64,000 bases of DNA from AV69 sp963742315 (GTDB lineage Bacteria > Verrucomicrobiota > Verrucomicrobiia > Chthoniobacterales > UBA10450), in the NCBI GenBank assembly GCA_963742315.1, contig CAVULE010000007.1, forward strand, positions 285,384 to 349,383. Reading direction: 5' to 3'. A program made the translations under genes and the position numbers. Positions 19,801 through 28,316 of this stretch are shown here, piece by piece. Positions within the stretch are counted from its first letter, which is position 1; each line of letters opens with the position of its first letter. The notes beneath the pieces are model-generated. The model made no database searches and had not been told where the DNA came from. It was given only the letters and a program-made list of their open reading frames with translations.

Positions 19801-19995
19801 TCCTTTGCCAAAATTGTTCGCCGTGCCGGCGCGCATTTATTGTCGGCGCAAGATCGAGTTAAAGACCGAACCGAAGCGGTCGAGATCTGCAAAGCACGGA
19901 AACTCATCCGCGATCATTTCGACGCAGAAATTGGACATTACGCATTTGTGAGTTTGAGTGACCAGGTCATCGAAATAGAACCGCCCTCAGGATGA
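19801..19995 (+). CDS. Possible small or truncated ORF before the cyclic-nucleotide gene
   Basis: The frame reads DRTEAVEICKARKLIRDHFD followed by AEIGHYAFVSLSDQVIEIEP and stops at TGA 19993-19995, overlapping the next gene's ATG (ATGA). Composition looks coding, but the frame's only start codons lie inside the antisense receiver gene, so the N-terminus is unclear. No family is recognised. It may be a remnant or have an unrecognised start near 19801. Confidence 0.3.
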   Translation, partial: SFAKIVRRAGAHLLSAQDRVKDRTEAVEICKARKLIRDHFDAEIGHYAFVSLSDQVIEIEPPSG

Positions 19996-20480
19996 ACGAA
20001 GACAATAGGGTCGCTCCAGAACGTGCTGCACTTGAAAAAGAGGTCGCTGCGCACCCGTTTCTCATCGGCATGAGCGACCGGCATGTTCGATTGCTCGCCG
20101 ACTGTGCGATGCGCTCCCATTTCCATGCGGGAGAGGTCATCTTTCGGGAAGGTGAAGCTGCTAACCGCTTTTACCTGATCGAGCGGGGTAAAATCGCCTT
20201 GGAATCATCGACCCTCGGCGAACCTGTCCGAATCGAAGAGATCGGCGATGACGACCTGCTCGGTTGGTCATGGCTTTTTCCACCTTACGCCTGGCATTTC
20301 ACGGCGCGGGCATTGGAAGAGACGACCGCCATTTTCTTTTACGGCACAATTTTGCGCGAATACTGCGAGAAGGATCACTCTCTCGGCTTTGAGTTGTTTA
20401 AACGGATGAGCGTCGTGATGCTGCGAAGACTGCAAGCAGCGCGCCAGAAATTATTAAGCGTGTCCCGATCTGGTAAGTAG
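19992..20480 (+). CDS. Cyclic-nucleotide-binding domain protein without DNA-binding domain
   Basis: A 162-residue protein with one cNMP-binding barrel, residues about 20-125: FHAGEVIFREGEAANRFYLI then ERGKIALES, the Crp/Fnr-type fold. The usual C-terminal winged helix-turn-helix is absent; the protein ends after the dimerisation-like helix LFKRMSVVMLRRLQAARQK. It cannot bind DNA in the ordinary Crp manner and may act through partners. A truncated copy of its C-terminus lies at 9549-9776. Confidence 0.82.
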   Translation: MNEDNRVAPERAALEKEVAAHPFLIGMSDRHVRLLADCAMRSHFHAGEVIFREGEAANRFYLIERGKIALESSTLGEPVRIEEIGDDDLLGWSWLFPPYAWHFTARALEETTAIFFYGTILREYCEKDHSLGFELFKRMSVVMLRRLQAARQKLLSVSRSGK

Positions 20481-20658
20481 TGAGCATTCGCTCGCGAGGG
20501 AGCGGCCAGCTTCCCGAAAACCTAATGTCCATTCGACTTCCTACTGAAATCGATTGAGGCGCTGAAAGCCTTAGGACGAGATCTTGATTGCGACTAGCTT
20601 TTGCCAAGCGGCAGAGATCAATCTTGAACCGCGCAGTCGGGATTCTAAACTAAGCGCG

Positions 20659-21186
20659 ATGGAGGAAGCCGAGGTTCCGCTCGAACATTTGCACGAGGAG
20701 ATTCATCATCATGCTGAACATAGCGGCGAGAAATGGATCTCGTGGGTCGCGCTGAGCACTGCCATTTTGGCGGTGCTGGCGGCGATTGCGGGATTGCTTT
20801 CGGGCAGTCACGCCAACGAAGCGATGATGAAACAGATCGAATCGGCTGATCAGTGGGCATTTTATCAGGCGAAAGGAATCAAGGCGGCGGTGCTCGACGC
20901 CAAAATGAGCCTGACCGGTTCAACGACTGATGCAGACCGGGAGAAGGCGGCAAAATATTCCGAGGAACAGGCTGAAATTCAAAAGGAAGCGCGTGCGAAG
21001 GAAGCGGAAGCGAAACAGAAGTTTCACCAGCATGAAGTTTTCGCTCGTGGGGTCACCTTATTTCAAATCTCAATCGCGATCGCGGCGATTTCTGCTCTAA
21101 CGAAACGCAGACGCTACTGGCTGGTTAGCGTGATCATGGGCGCCGTCGGCTGCATTTTTCTTATCCTCGGTTTTGTTCAACATTGA
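20659..21186 (+). CDS. DUF4337 membrane protein
   Basis: A 175-residue protein with a His-rich N-terminus (EHLHEEIHHHAEHSGEKW), one membrane helix (VALSTAILAVLAAIAGLLSG), a long charged helical segment in the middle and a helical hairpin at the C-terminus (YWLVSVIMGAVGCIFLILGF). This matches DUF4337, function unknown. The start MEEAEVPLEH at 20659 is preferred over the earlier codon at 20584. It precedes ruvC closely. Confidence 0.72.
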   Translation: MEEAEVPLEHLHEEIHHHAEHSGEKWISWVALSTAILAVLAAIAGLLSGSHANEAMMKQIESADQWAFYQAKGIKAAVLDAKMSLTGSTTDADREKAAKYSEEQAEIQKEARAKEAEAKQKFHQHEVFARGVTLFQISIAIAAISALTKRRRYWLVSVIMGAVGCIFLILGFVQH

Positions 21187-21190
21187 ACCA

Positions 21191-21694
21191 ATGCGTGTCC
21201 TGGCGATTGATGCTTCGTTGCGTAACTGCGGAGTGGCGATTGTTGACGGCGCGAATGGAAAATCGCGAGCGCTTTTCTTCGGCACTATCCATAACGGCAC
21301 TTCGTTGAGGTCTTCAGCTTGCCTGGTCGCGATTCGCGATCGCCTGGTGCAATTGATTCGCGAGCATCAGCCGGATTGCTGCGCCCTCGAAGCCGTCATT
21401 TATGTGCAGAGCCACAAAACCGCGATTCTGCTCGGGGCGGCGCGTGGCGCCGCCATTCTCGCGGCGGCAGAGAACGGCCTGCCGGTTTTCGAATATGCAC
21501 CGAGACGAATCAAGCAAGCGACCGTTGGAACTGGTGGCGCGAAGAAAAATCAGGTTGCCTTCATGATGCGGGCGTTGCTCGGGTTAACCGAAACGCCGGA
21601 CGCGGATTCAGCCGACGCCCTCGCGATCGCGCTTACCCATTTGCGGGCACAGGAAGCGGCGCGATTGGGAATTCCCGGGGCGGCGCAGATATGA
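21191..21694 (+). CDS. ruvC: Holliday junction resolvase RuvC
   Basis: A 167-residue nuclease that cuts Holliday junctions together with RuvAB. Acidic active-site residues are seen in LAIDASLRNCG, ALEAVIY and DADSADALAIAL; the basic and DNA-binding regions are in EYAPRRIKQATVGTGGAKKN. The ATG at 21191 (MRVLAID) gives the standard N-terminus. Its stop overlaps the lipB start (ATGA), so the genes are coupled. ruvA and ruvB are not in this window. Confidence 0.92.
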   Translation: MRVLAIDASLRNCGVAIVDGANGKSRALFFGTIHNGTSLRSSACLVAIRDRLVQLIREHQPDCCALEAVIYVQSHKTAILLGAARGAAILAAAENGLPVFEYAPRRIKQATVGTGGAKKNQVAFMMRALLGLTETPDADSADALAIALTHLRAQEAARLGIPGAAQI

Positions 21695-22416
21695 GTGTTG
21701 AGCTTGATCATCCCAGGAGAGACGCGCTTTCGCGGGTCCCGGACTCGCCGCGGCGAGTCCCTCCAGTCGATATTCGCTGGCTCGGCCGAATGAATTTTGC
21801 CGACGCCGTGGCGTTGCAGGAAAAAATCGTGGCGCAAAAACGAAGCGACCCAACGCTCGCCGACACCATCCTGTTACTCGAACATGATCCCGTTTATACC
21901 ATCGGTCGGACACCGGACCAGACGAGCTTGCGCGGTGGATCGCATTTGCCGCATCCATTTTTTCAAATCAATCGTGGCGGGCAGGCAACCTTTCACGGAC
22001 CGGGCCAGTTAATGGGTTATCCGATTATCGATCTGCGCAATTGCGGACAGGATTTGCACAAATATTTGCGCTGGATTGAAGCTCTGCTGATCGAATTTTT
22101 GGCCGGGATCGAAATTGAAGCGCAACGTCGTGAAGGATTGACCGGCGTTTGGGTTGAGGAACGAAAAATCGCGTCGATTGGCGTGGGCGTGCGACATTGG
22201 ATTACAATGCACGGTTTCGCATTAAACGTGTGCGGCGATCTATCGCCGTTCGGTCAGATCACGCCGTGCGGAATTTCGAACGTTGCCATGACTTCAATCG
22301 AAAAAGAGACCGGTAAAGACGTGACCGTGCCCGCGGCCGCTGTGATAATGGAAAAACTGGCGGCACAGCGAATCGGTCATTTACAGATAACGGCTCCGGA
22401 GCCCCTACGGTTATGA
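21691..22416 (+). CDS. lipB: Octanoyltransferase LipB with an inserted N-terminal segment
   Basis: Transfers octanoate from acyl carrier protein to lipoyl domains, the first step of lipoate synthesis. Hallmarks: NRGGQATFHGPGQLMGYPII, GVWVEERKIASIGV with the catalytic lysine and ITPCGIS with the catalytic cysteine. Length 241. Near residues 14-24 the text DSPRRVPP arises from a palindromic DNA repeat (about 21733-21766), apparently inserted in frame ahead of the conserved core, where it should be tolerated. Overlaps ruvC and the next gene by 4 bases each. Confidence 0.92.
   Translation: MSVELDHPRRDALSRVPDSPRRVPPVDIRWLGRMNFADAVALQEKIVAQKRSDPTLADTILLLEHDPVYTIGRTPDQTSLRGGSHLPHPFFQINRGGQATFHGPGQLMGYPIIDLRNCGQDLHKYLRWIEALLIEFLAGIEIEAQRREGLTGVWVEERKIASIGVGVRHWITMHGFALNVCGDLSPFGQITPCGISNVAMTSIEKETGKDVTVPAAAVIMEKLAAQRIGHLQITAPEPLRL
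21733..21766. repeat. Palindrome inside lipB
   Basis: GGACTCGCCGCGGCGAGTCC (21740-21759) is a perfect 20-base palindrome, followed by CTCCA. It resembles the GGAGGGAC...GTCCCTCC repeat family found at 39632, 42688, 44600, 48788 and 61958, but here it lies within the coding sequence. Confidence 0.6.
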
Positions 22417-23228
22417 TTCCACTCGAGGATAATTTCAGCGATGTCATCAGCAAAGCGCAACGCGGCTTGGAGATTTCCGATTCCGATCTGGCGGAAAAAG
22501 CGCGCCTGGACGCGAATGCAATACGAAAATTGCGCGGCGGACATTTTGATGAATTGGCACTGTTTCGCGTCGCGCCGGTGCTTGGGCTTGGTGCGCGCGC
22601 CCTCAGCGATCTTGCGCAGAACGAATATCGACCGGCGGCGCGCGAGATCGATGGTCTGGCCATGTTCAACACGCCATTCCACGATATGCGGGTCAACGCG
22701 TTCCTGATGTGGGATCCGAAATCGCGCAAAGCCATTGCCTTCGATACCGGCGCCGACTGTCGGTCGATGCTCGATCGGGTCGCGAAGGAGAAATTGGCGG
22801 TCAAATTGATCCTGCTCACGCACGCGCACACCGATCACATTGCCGATCTGGCGCGGTTAAAAAAAGGAACCGGCGCGCCTGTTTATATTTCGGAGCGCGA
22901 GTCCATTCCCGGCGCCGAAACGATTTCCGAAGGTCAAGAATTCAATGTTGGCACTTTGAAGGTGAAAGCATTGCTAACCTGGGGGCATTCCCGCGGAGGA
23001 ATGACCTTCTTCGTTACCGGACTGGCCCGACCGGTCGCCATCGTAGGCGATTCGATTTTTGCCGGCTCAATGGGCGGCGGAAATGTGTCTTATAAGGACG
23101 CGCTGCGAAATAATATCGAAAAGATCCTGACCCTGCCGGACGAGACGATCATCTGTCCGGGGCACGGCCCGATGACGACGGTGGGGGAAGAGAAACGGTC
23201 CAATCCGTTTTTTGCAGGAAGGGTATGA
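22413..23228 (+). CDS. Metallo-beta-lactamase-fold hydrolase with XRE-like N-terminus
   Basis: A 271-residue protein. Residues about 18-65 (SDSDLAEKARLDANAIRKLR followed by LALFRVAPVLGLGARALSDL) resemble a Cro/XRE helix-turn-helix. The rest is an MBL-fold hydrolase: HAHTDH metal site, GHSRGGMTFF, VGDSIFAG with a metal-bridging Asp, and CPGHGP, as in glyoxalase-II-like enzymes. Substrate unknown. The gene overlaps lipB by 4 bases and ends the ruvC-lipB operon. The fused DNA-binding-like part is unusual, and its identity is an inference. Confidence 0.8.
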   Translation: MIPLEDNFSDVISKAQRGLEISDSDLAEKARLDANAIRKLRGGHFDELALFRVAPVLGLGARALSDLAQNEYRPAAREIDGLAMFNTPFHDMRVNAFLMWDPKSRKAIAFDTGADCRSMLDRVAKEKLAVKLILLTHAHTDHIADLARLKKGTGAPVYISERESIPGAETISEGQEFNVGTLKVKALLTWGHSRGGMTFFVTGLARPVAIVGDSIFAGSMGGGNVSYKDALRNNIEKILTLPDETIICPGHGPMTTVGEEKRSNPFFAGRV

Positions 23229-23237
23229 AGTCCCTTT

Positions 23238-23332
23238 CTCATCCCGACCGAAGTGGAGGGATCTCTTACTCTATTCAGTGTGAGTAGATCAGGGAAATAG
23301 TCAGAGATGTCTCGACTTCGCTCGACATGACA
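23238..23332. repeat. Long inverted repeat, CGAGCGAAGTCGAG family
   Basis: The space between the hydrolase and dehydrogenase genes holds two inverted halves: CTCATCCCGACCGAAGTGGA at the left and its near-complement GACTTCGCTCGACATGAC at the right. The same family appears at 38020, 50063, 50990, 53093 and 54848. A transcript could form a long hairpin; it may also act as a terminator or mobile miniature element. Confidence 0.65.
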
Positions 23333-23351
23333 GAAATATGGGAATGATAAC

Positions 23352-24248
23352 ATGAACATCGGTTTCGTTGGCGTTGGCCGAATGGGCGCGAACATGGCGC
23401 GTCGCCTCGCGGATTGCGGATTCCATGTGACGGCGGTGTACGATGTGAATCGCGCGGCGGCGACGAAGCTAGCGGGCGAGCTAGGTTGCGCGGCGTGTCA
23501 GGATTTGTCGGAAGTCACTGCGCAGTCCGACGTCATTATTACGGTGGTGAGCGACGACGCAGCGATGCGGCAGATTTTTGCGAAATCGGGCGATAGTCTT
23601 CTGGTAAACTCGAACGGCAAGCTATTCATTAACTGCGCCACCATCACACCGCGGGTCCACCTCGAAGTTGAAGAACTTGCCGGAGAGGCGGGGGCGCATT
23701 CTCTCGAGGCCTGCATGGCATCGAGTATTACGCAGGCGCGGGATGGCTCGCTTTATTTAATGTGCGGGGGCAAAAAGGAGGCGTTTCGCGTCGCCCAACC
23801 GATTTTGGAGAAGCTTGGCAAAACTGTTCGCTACGTCGGAAAAGCTGGTGAGGCGGCGAAGGTAAAAGCGCTGGTCAACATGGTGATGAACATCAATACC
23901 GCGGGCCTGGCTGAAGGTCTTGGCCTGGGCGAAGCACTTGGGCTCGATCTCACGATGTTGCGCGAGGTTTTTTCCGAAACCGGTGCCGCTTCGCGTGTGT
24001 TGCAAACCGACGGCGAAGACATGCAAAACCGCGAACACAGCTGTTTTTTTTCGGCCGCCCATGCCGCCAAGGACAGCGGTATTGCGCTCGATCTCGCACG
24101 CGAACTGGGGCTGGATCTCCCCCTCGCTCGCGCCACCAAACAGCAGTACGACGCCATGATCGCGGAAGGGTTGGGCGAACTCGACAAGTCAGGAATCGCT
24201 GAGTTGACCTTCAAGAACCGTCACCAGCACGGTGGCGATCATGTGTGA
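23352..24248 (+). CDS. NAD(P)-dependent beta-hydroxyacid dehydrogenase family protein
   Basis: About 298 residues of the 3-hydroxyisobutyrate dehydrogenase / tartronate-semialdehyde reductase family. The N-terminal cofactor motif is FVGVGRMGANMARRL; the family catalytic lysine lies in GEAAKVKALVNMVM; substrate-site glycines are in CMASSITQARDGSL, where the usual second motif is altered. The tail is His-rich (KNRHQHGGDHV). Substrate is not determinable; it could also be a glyoxylate/succinic-semialdehyde reductase. It follows the ruvC-lipB operon with a repeat between them. Confidence 0.85.
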   Translation: MNIGFVGVGRMGANMARRLADCGFHVTAVYDVNRAAATKLAGELGCAACQDLSEVTAQSDVIITVVSDDAAMRQIFAKSGDSLLVNSNGKLFINCATITPRVHLEVEELAGEAGAHSLEACMASSITQARDGSLYLMCGGKKEAFRVAQPILEKLGKTVRYVGKAGEAAKVKALVNMVMNINTAGLAEGLGLGEALGLDLTMLREVFSETGAASRVLQTDGEDMQNREHSCFFSAAHAAKDSGIALDLARELGLDLPLARATKQQYDAMIAEGLGELDKSGIAELTFKNRHQHGGDHV

Positions 24249-24492
24249 GGTGGATCGCGCAGTCCCTTGCTCGATGTTAGTTAGGCCCCGGAAGCCGCAA
24301 TTGTTTGGCGTCGCGCGCCGGAGCGCACGATCCACTTCGATGGGCGACTATGTGTGCGCACCCTGCCCCTCAGGTGGTCATCACGGGCGACAGTCGAGGG
24401 ACCCCGCCAAGTTACCTTAAAGGTTTCGCCCAGGGATCCATCGATCTGGCAGCTGCCGGACTTGGGATGACGGCTGGTTTTGGGCGGCGATT

Positions 24493-25002
24493 TCAGGCGT
24501 TTGCCGCCGCCTGAGCTTCGACGTCCTTCACAATTCGAAGCTGTGCGTCGCCGAGGTGAAGTTCACCGTCAGTTAGAATTTTTGCGCGCAGCCCCCCGTT
24601 TTCCTTGAGAAATTCCTTCGCCCCTGGAGCGATGGCGACATCCATCCATTCGCAGGGTGCGCAATGCTGTGTCCCTCGAAACTTCACCCCTTGAATTTCG
24701 AAGTCACAACCGATGAGCGAAAGAAGATCAATACCGGAAACGATGACGTTGCGGCGCAACACCCCCGCCGGTTTCTCCCTGATTCCAAAGCGGGCGCAGA
24801 GCCGCTCGAAAACCTCCGCGGAAAAAAATGTGATCTGGCCTTTGTAATCTTCGCGATGATTAAAGTAGCGGTCGCCGAGCAAACCCTTGCCCGCGACACA
24901 CTGGATCCGTTCCCGCTCAATCAGCGGCGACGTTCCCGGCGGCTGGCCGTAATGGCCAACGAAGTTGTGTTTCGATGAAATGAAGATTTGCTCGATTTGC
25001 AC
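24493..25002 (-). CDS. MOSC domain protein
   Basis: About 169 residues, starting with GTG at 25002 (VQIEQIFIS); the longer frame upstream overlaps the exporter gene. MOSC features: GKGLLGDRYF, RRNVIVSGIDLLSLIG, and the conserved GTQHCAPCEWMD with cysteines. Such domains relate to molybdenum cofactor sulfurases and to amidoxime-reducing enzymes and are thought to carry sulfur. Stand-alone MOSC proteins are common. Divergent from the exporter gene. Confidence 0.85.
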   Translation of the reverse strand: MQIEQIFISSKHNFVGHYGQPPGTSPLIERERIQCVAGKGLLGDRYFNHREDYKGQITFFSAEVFERLCARFGIREKPAGVLRRNVIVSGIDLLSLIGCDFEIQGVKFRGTQHCAPCEWMDVAIAPGAKEFLKENGGLRAKILTDGELHLGDAQLRIVKDVEAQAAANA

Positions 25003-25095
25003 GTCAGAAGAACAGCAAAAACCTGTCCCTGACAGTGGCACAGCATTGCAGCCTGTGGAATTGTAATTTGTCGGCACAGATTCCGAGGGCACTAC

Positions 25096-26845
25096 ATGAA
25101 TACGGTTTGGCGCGTTTTTGCTTATTTGAAACGTTACCCGGTTCTCGCGCTCTCGATGCTGGCCTGCGCGATTATCGGGACGTTGATGGTTATTGTTTCT
25201 CCAGTGGTGAACGAAAGGGCATTCAATGAAGTCATCGTCGGGCATCATCCCGGAGCGCTTACTGCCGCTGGTCTTGGTGGCCGCGGTCGCAGTATTCCTC
25301 CAGCACGGGTTGAATTCATTGCGGCTTCTGCTCAACAATACCTTCGAACAAAAGGTCATTTTCGATCTGCGCAGCGATTTGTATTCGCACATTCAATCGC
25401 TTGCCGCTGCGCTGGTTCGATAATCGCGCCACCGGGGATCTGATGACGCGAATTCTGGAAGACGTGACTTCAGTGGAACGCGTTCTCATCGACGGCATTG
25501 ACCAAGGGACGGTGGCGGTATTGCAAATCTCATTGTGCTCGCGGGATATGGTTTATCTCAGCCCAAAACTCACGCTCGTCGGCCTGGCTCCGGTGCCGTT
25601 TCTGGCTGGAGGCGCATCTGTGGTACACGCTCACGGCACATCGGCGTTATCGACTGCAACGCCGCGCTGCGTCCGACCATGAATTCACTGTTGCACGATA
25701 ATCTTTCGGGCATTCGCCAAATTAAGAGTTTCGTGCGCGAGGGCGATGAACATACGCGCTTCAACGAAGTGAGCGACGAATTACGGCGCGCCACTCTCGT
25801 GGTGATGAAAGTCTGGGCAATTTACAACCCGTCGATGTATTTGTTCGGCTCGCTCGGCGTTCTTGCTGGTCGTCGCGGTTGGAACGCACGATATCTTGGC
25901 GGGGGCGATCAAGTTGGGCGATCTCACCGCCTTTCTTATATGCTGTCCGGTTTTCTCTACGAACCGGTGGGCAAACTGCATCAGCTCAACCAACTGATCC
26001 AGGCCGGACGGGCGGCGGGTGAGCGCGTCTTTGAAATTATTGACGAACCAGCGGAATCGCAGCGCGGGCGAAAATTTGCAAGGGAGGTGCGAGGCGAGAT
26101 TGAATTTCGAGATGTCAGTTTTACCTACGGCTCGGAGTTGCCGGCGCTGAGCAATGTCTCATTTCATGCGCGTCCGGGCGAAACCATCGCGCTGGTCGGC
26201 AAAACCGGTGCGGGAAAATCTACTCTGATCAATTTGCTAACCCGTTTTTACGAGTTCGATGAGGGCGAGATTTTGATCGATGGCCAATCGATTCAGGATC
26301 TCAACATCCGCGAGTTACGGCAGAAGATCGGGATGGTGACGCAGGAAAGTTTTCTCTTCAACGGCACCATTCGCGAAAATCTGCAAATGGGGAAACCGGG
26401 CGCGAGCGATGAGGAACTGCTGGAAGCGGCGGAAGCAGCCAATGCCCGCAACTTCATTGACCTGTTGCAAAATGGATTGAGCAGCGTCGTGGGCGAGCGC
26501 GGGGTGAAACTGAGCGTAGGAGAAAAACAACGGCTCTCGATTGCGCGCGCGCTGTTGAAAGATCCGCCGATTTTAATTCTGGACGAAGCAACCGCCAGCG
26601 TGGACACGGCGACTGAGCGGCTGATTCAGGACGCACTGGAAAACTTAATGTTTCGTCGCACCTCCATCGTCATCGCACACCGGCTCTCCACCATTGTGCA
26701 TGCCGATCAAATTCTGGTCCTCGATCACGGTCGCATCATCGAACGCGGCACCCACGAGCAATTGCTGATGCTTGGCGGAAAATATGCGCGCCTGTGCGAG
26801 CAAAGTTTGCTGGAGACGCCCGACATTGAGCCGGCCGGCGTCTGA
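25096..26845 (+). pseudogene. ABC exporter (MsbA/LmrA-like), multiply frameshifted
   Basis: A lipid or drug exporter half-transporter. The membrane domain begins MNTVWRVFAYLKRYPVLALS and then changes frame near 25245, 25398, 25610, 25670, 25865 and 25937; in each case the family sequence continues in another frame (for example LRWFDNRATGDLMTRI and AGAIKLGDLTAFLY). From about 25940 the nucleotide-binding domain is intact: Walker A LVGKTGAGKST, signature LSVGEKQRLSIARA, Walker B ILILDEATAS and H-loop IVIAHRLST. Six shifts in about 700 bases mean either strong decay or a poor sequence patch. Confidence 0.8.
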
Positions 26846-26902
26846 GCTTTGTTTGGTCGGGAGACTCTGTCGAGCCATCGAAATACGCATGGGCATGAAC
26901 TT

Positions 26903-26975
26903 GGAAAACGCGGCTCCGCCGAGCGTCGCCCTACCAGAATTTGAGAGATCCGGCGTCTGACACGGACGCCCTACA
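26903..26975. repeat. Repeat family CGGCTCCGC..GCCCTACCAG
   Basis: The segment between the exporter and the GYF gene includes CGGCTCCGCCGAGCGTCGCC then CTACCAG, and GGACGCCCTACAATTC. Close relatives, in both orientations, lie at about 42568-42645. No gene is seen here. Confidence 0.5.
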
Positions 26976-27002
26976 ATTCGCCCCAGCCCAATTTGGGATG
27001 CG

Positions 27003-27541
27003 CTACGGTTGTGCGGGCGAAGCCGCCAGCAATTCCTGGTAGCGTTGTTCCAGTTCGCGGTAGCGTGCTTCCGCGTCCTGCAAAGCGCGCCGCTCCTCTC
27101 CCAGGCAGCGCTCCAGATCGCGAATCCGTTCTTCGAACCGATCGACATGCCCGTCGCAGCGGGCGTTTGGTCGACCGAGCCGTCGCCTTCTTCGACCTGG
27201 TTCGGGAAATATGGGGTGATCTCCTGAATCTTCCGGCGCGATCCATCGCACGTGTTAATGACAAAATTTTCCGGCGTTACTTCACCGAGCCGAACGAATT
27301 CGTTAATTGCACCCAATGTTGTTGGCCCGTAATAACGCTCACTCGTTACCTCCACCAGCCAATCCATCCCCAGCTCTGAGAGCATTGGCGCTTTCATCCA
27401 GTTTTCCTGATCGGATGAAACAAGATCGCGGGGTGCCACCCGGGCCTTTGAGGCCCAGCGTGATAGCTGATCAAATGGCAGTGGTCCGAAAATGCCGCCG
27501 CCTTCGTATTTGCGAAGGTACCAACTTGGGTCCATTGCCAT
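27003..27541 (-). CDS. GYF-like domain protein with coiled-coil tail, one apparent frameshift
   Basis: The N-terminus carries a GYF_2/DUF4339-like domain (WYLRKYEGGGIFGPLPFDQL, then WASKARVAPRDLVSSDQENW), followed by a second similar segment (RYYGPTTLGAINEFVRLGEV). After about residue 130 the frame has to change near 27145 to reach DRFEERIRDLERCLGEERRA, a coiled coil ending AASPAQP. GYF_2 domains are thought to bind peptides, and these proteins are frequent in Verrucomicrobia and Planctomycetes. The long frame that continues to 26645 is antisense to the exporter and is rejected. Confidence 0.7.
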
Positions 27542-27544
27542 TGT

Positions 27545-28013
27545 TTATTCCGCCGTGGGCGAAGGTGACGCGCTCGCCGCTGGACTGGTCGAGGGGGCGG
27601 GGATCATGATTGTCTGCCCGGCCTGTAATTTCCGGCCGTCTTCGATGTGATTAAATTTTTGTAGCTCTTCCACCCCCACCTTGTTTTGCTTGGCGATCGA
27701 GGTCAGCGTCTCGCCGCGTGCCACGACGTGAGTGTTACCATTGCTCGCTGGGCGGATGCGCAGTCTCGCTCGCCGATGCCGCGGCACTAGGCACCGGGCC
27801 TGGAGTTGCTTCCCCAATTATCGTTCCAGGACGGGAAGCCTGTTGTTCCAGCTTCAAAATCTGCTGGGAAAGAGCGTCGATCTTGGTGTTGATCTGATCG
27901 ATCTTTTTTTCCAGCACGGCCATTTCACCGGGCGATGGAGAACCCTGTGGCGATTGAGCCAGTGCGCCGGCGACAACGAGTAGCAAAACCGCCCAGGCAA
28001 CGAAAGATTTCAT
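27545..28013 (-). CDS. Secreted LysM protein with coiled coil, one apparent frameshift
   Basis: Signal peptide MKSFVAWAVLLLVVAGALAQ (ATG 28013), a short coiled coil (MAVLEKKIDQINTKIDALSQ), a Pro/Ala/Ser linker, then after a frame change near 27745 a LysM domain (THVVARGETLTSIAKQNKVG, then EELQKFNHIEDGRKLQAGQT). LysM domains bind peptidoglycan, so it is a periplasmic wall-associated protein. Corrected length about 155. It sits 3 bases from the GYF gene, so the two probably form an operon, divergent from the UBact operon. Confidence 0.75.
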
Positions 28014-28139
28014 TCCAGAAATTCTGACATCGGGTGCGAATGCTGGCAAGCACGTGCGCACGCGATTTGGACAAGGCGAGACGAACAGAAAGTCACCGGA
28101 AGGGTTGCGGTTCGCACGATTTCCCGTACCTTTTTCGCG

Positions 28140-28316
28140 ATGCCAGAGCGGATTCAGAAACCGGTCGAACCGGTGCCATGGGGGCCGAAACAGGGTGACG
28201 GCGGTGGGCCGCGCTCGCCCGATATTTCGCGCCCGGACACGAAGGATTTGCTCAAAAAAATGCGCAAGGTAGATCCGAATCAATCCAAGCGTTACCGGCA
28301 GCGCACCGGCCAATAA
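28140..28316 (+). CDS. UBact, ubiquitin-like protein modifier (Pup-related)
   Basis: A 58-residue protein beginning MPERIQKPVEPVPWGPK and ending DPNQSKRYRQRTGQ. This matches the UBact family: an N-terminal MPER, a disordered Gly/Pro-rich middle, the helix DTKDLLKKMRKVD and the RQRTGQ tail. Like Pup, it should be joined to substrate lysines through its C-terminal residue; the Gln here would first need deamidation to Glu by a Dop-like enzyme. Its stop (TAA 28314-28316) touches the ATG of the proteasome beta gene, so it heads a proteasome operon. Read directly from the sequence; it is too short for many gene finders. The identification rests on family memory and on this neighbourhood. Confidence 0.93.
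   Translation: MPERIQKPVEPVPWGPKQGDGGGPRSPDISRPDTKDLLKKMRKVDPNQSKRYRQRTGQ

Noticed and set aside
26645..27002. C-terminal continuation of the GYF-like frame
   Set aside because: It is antisense to the exporter's nucleotide-binding domain; the coiled coil in another frame is the likely true end.
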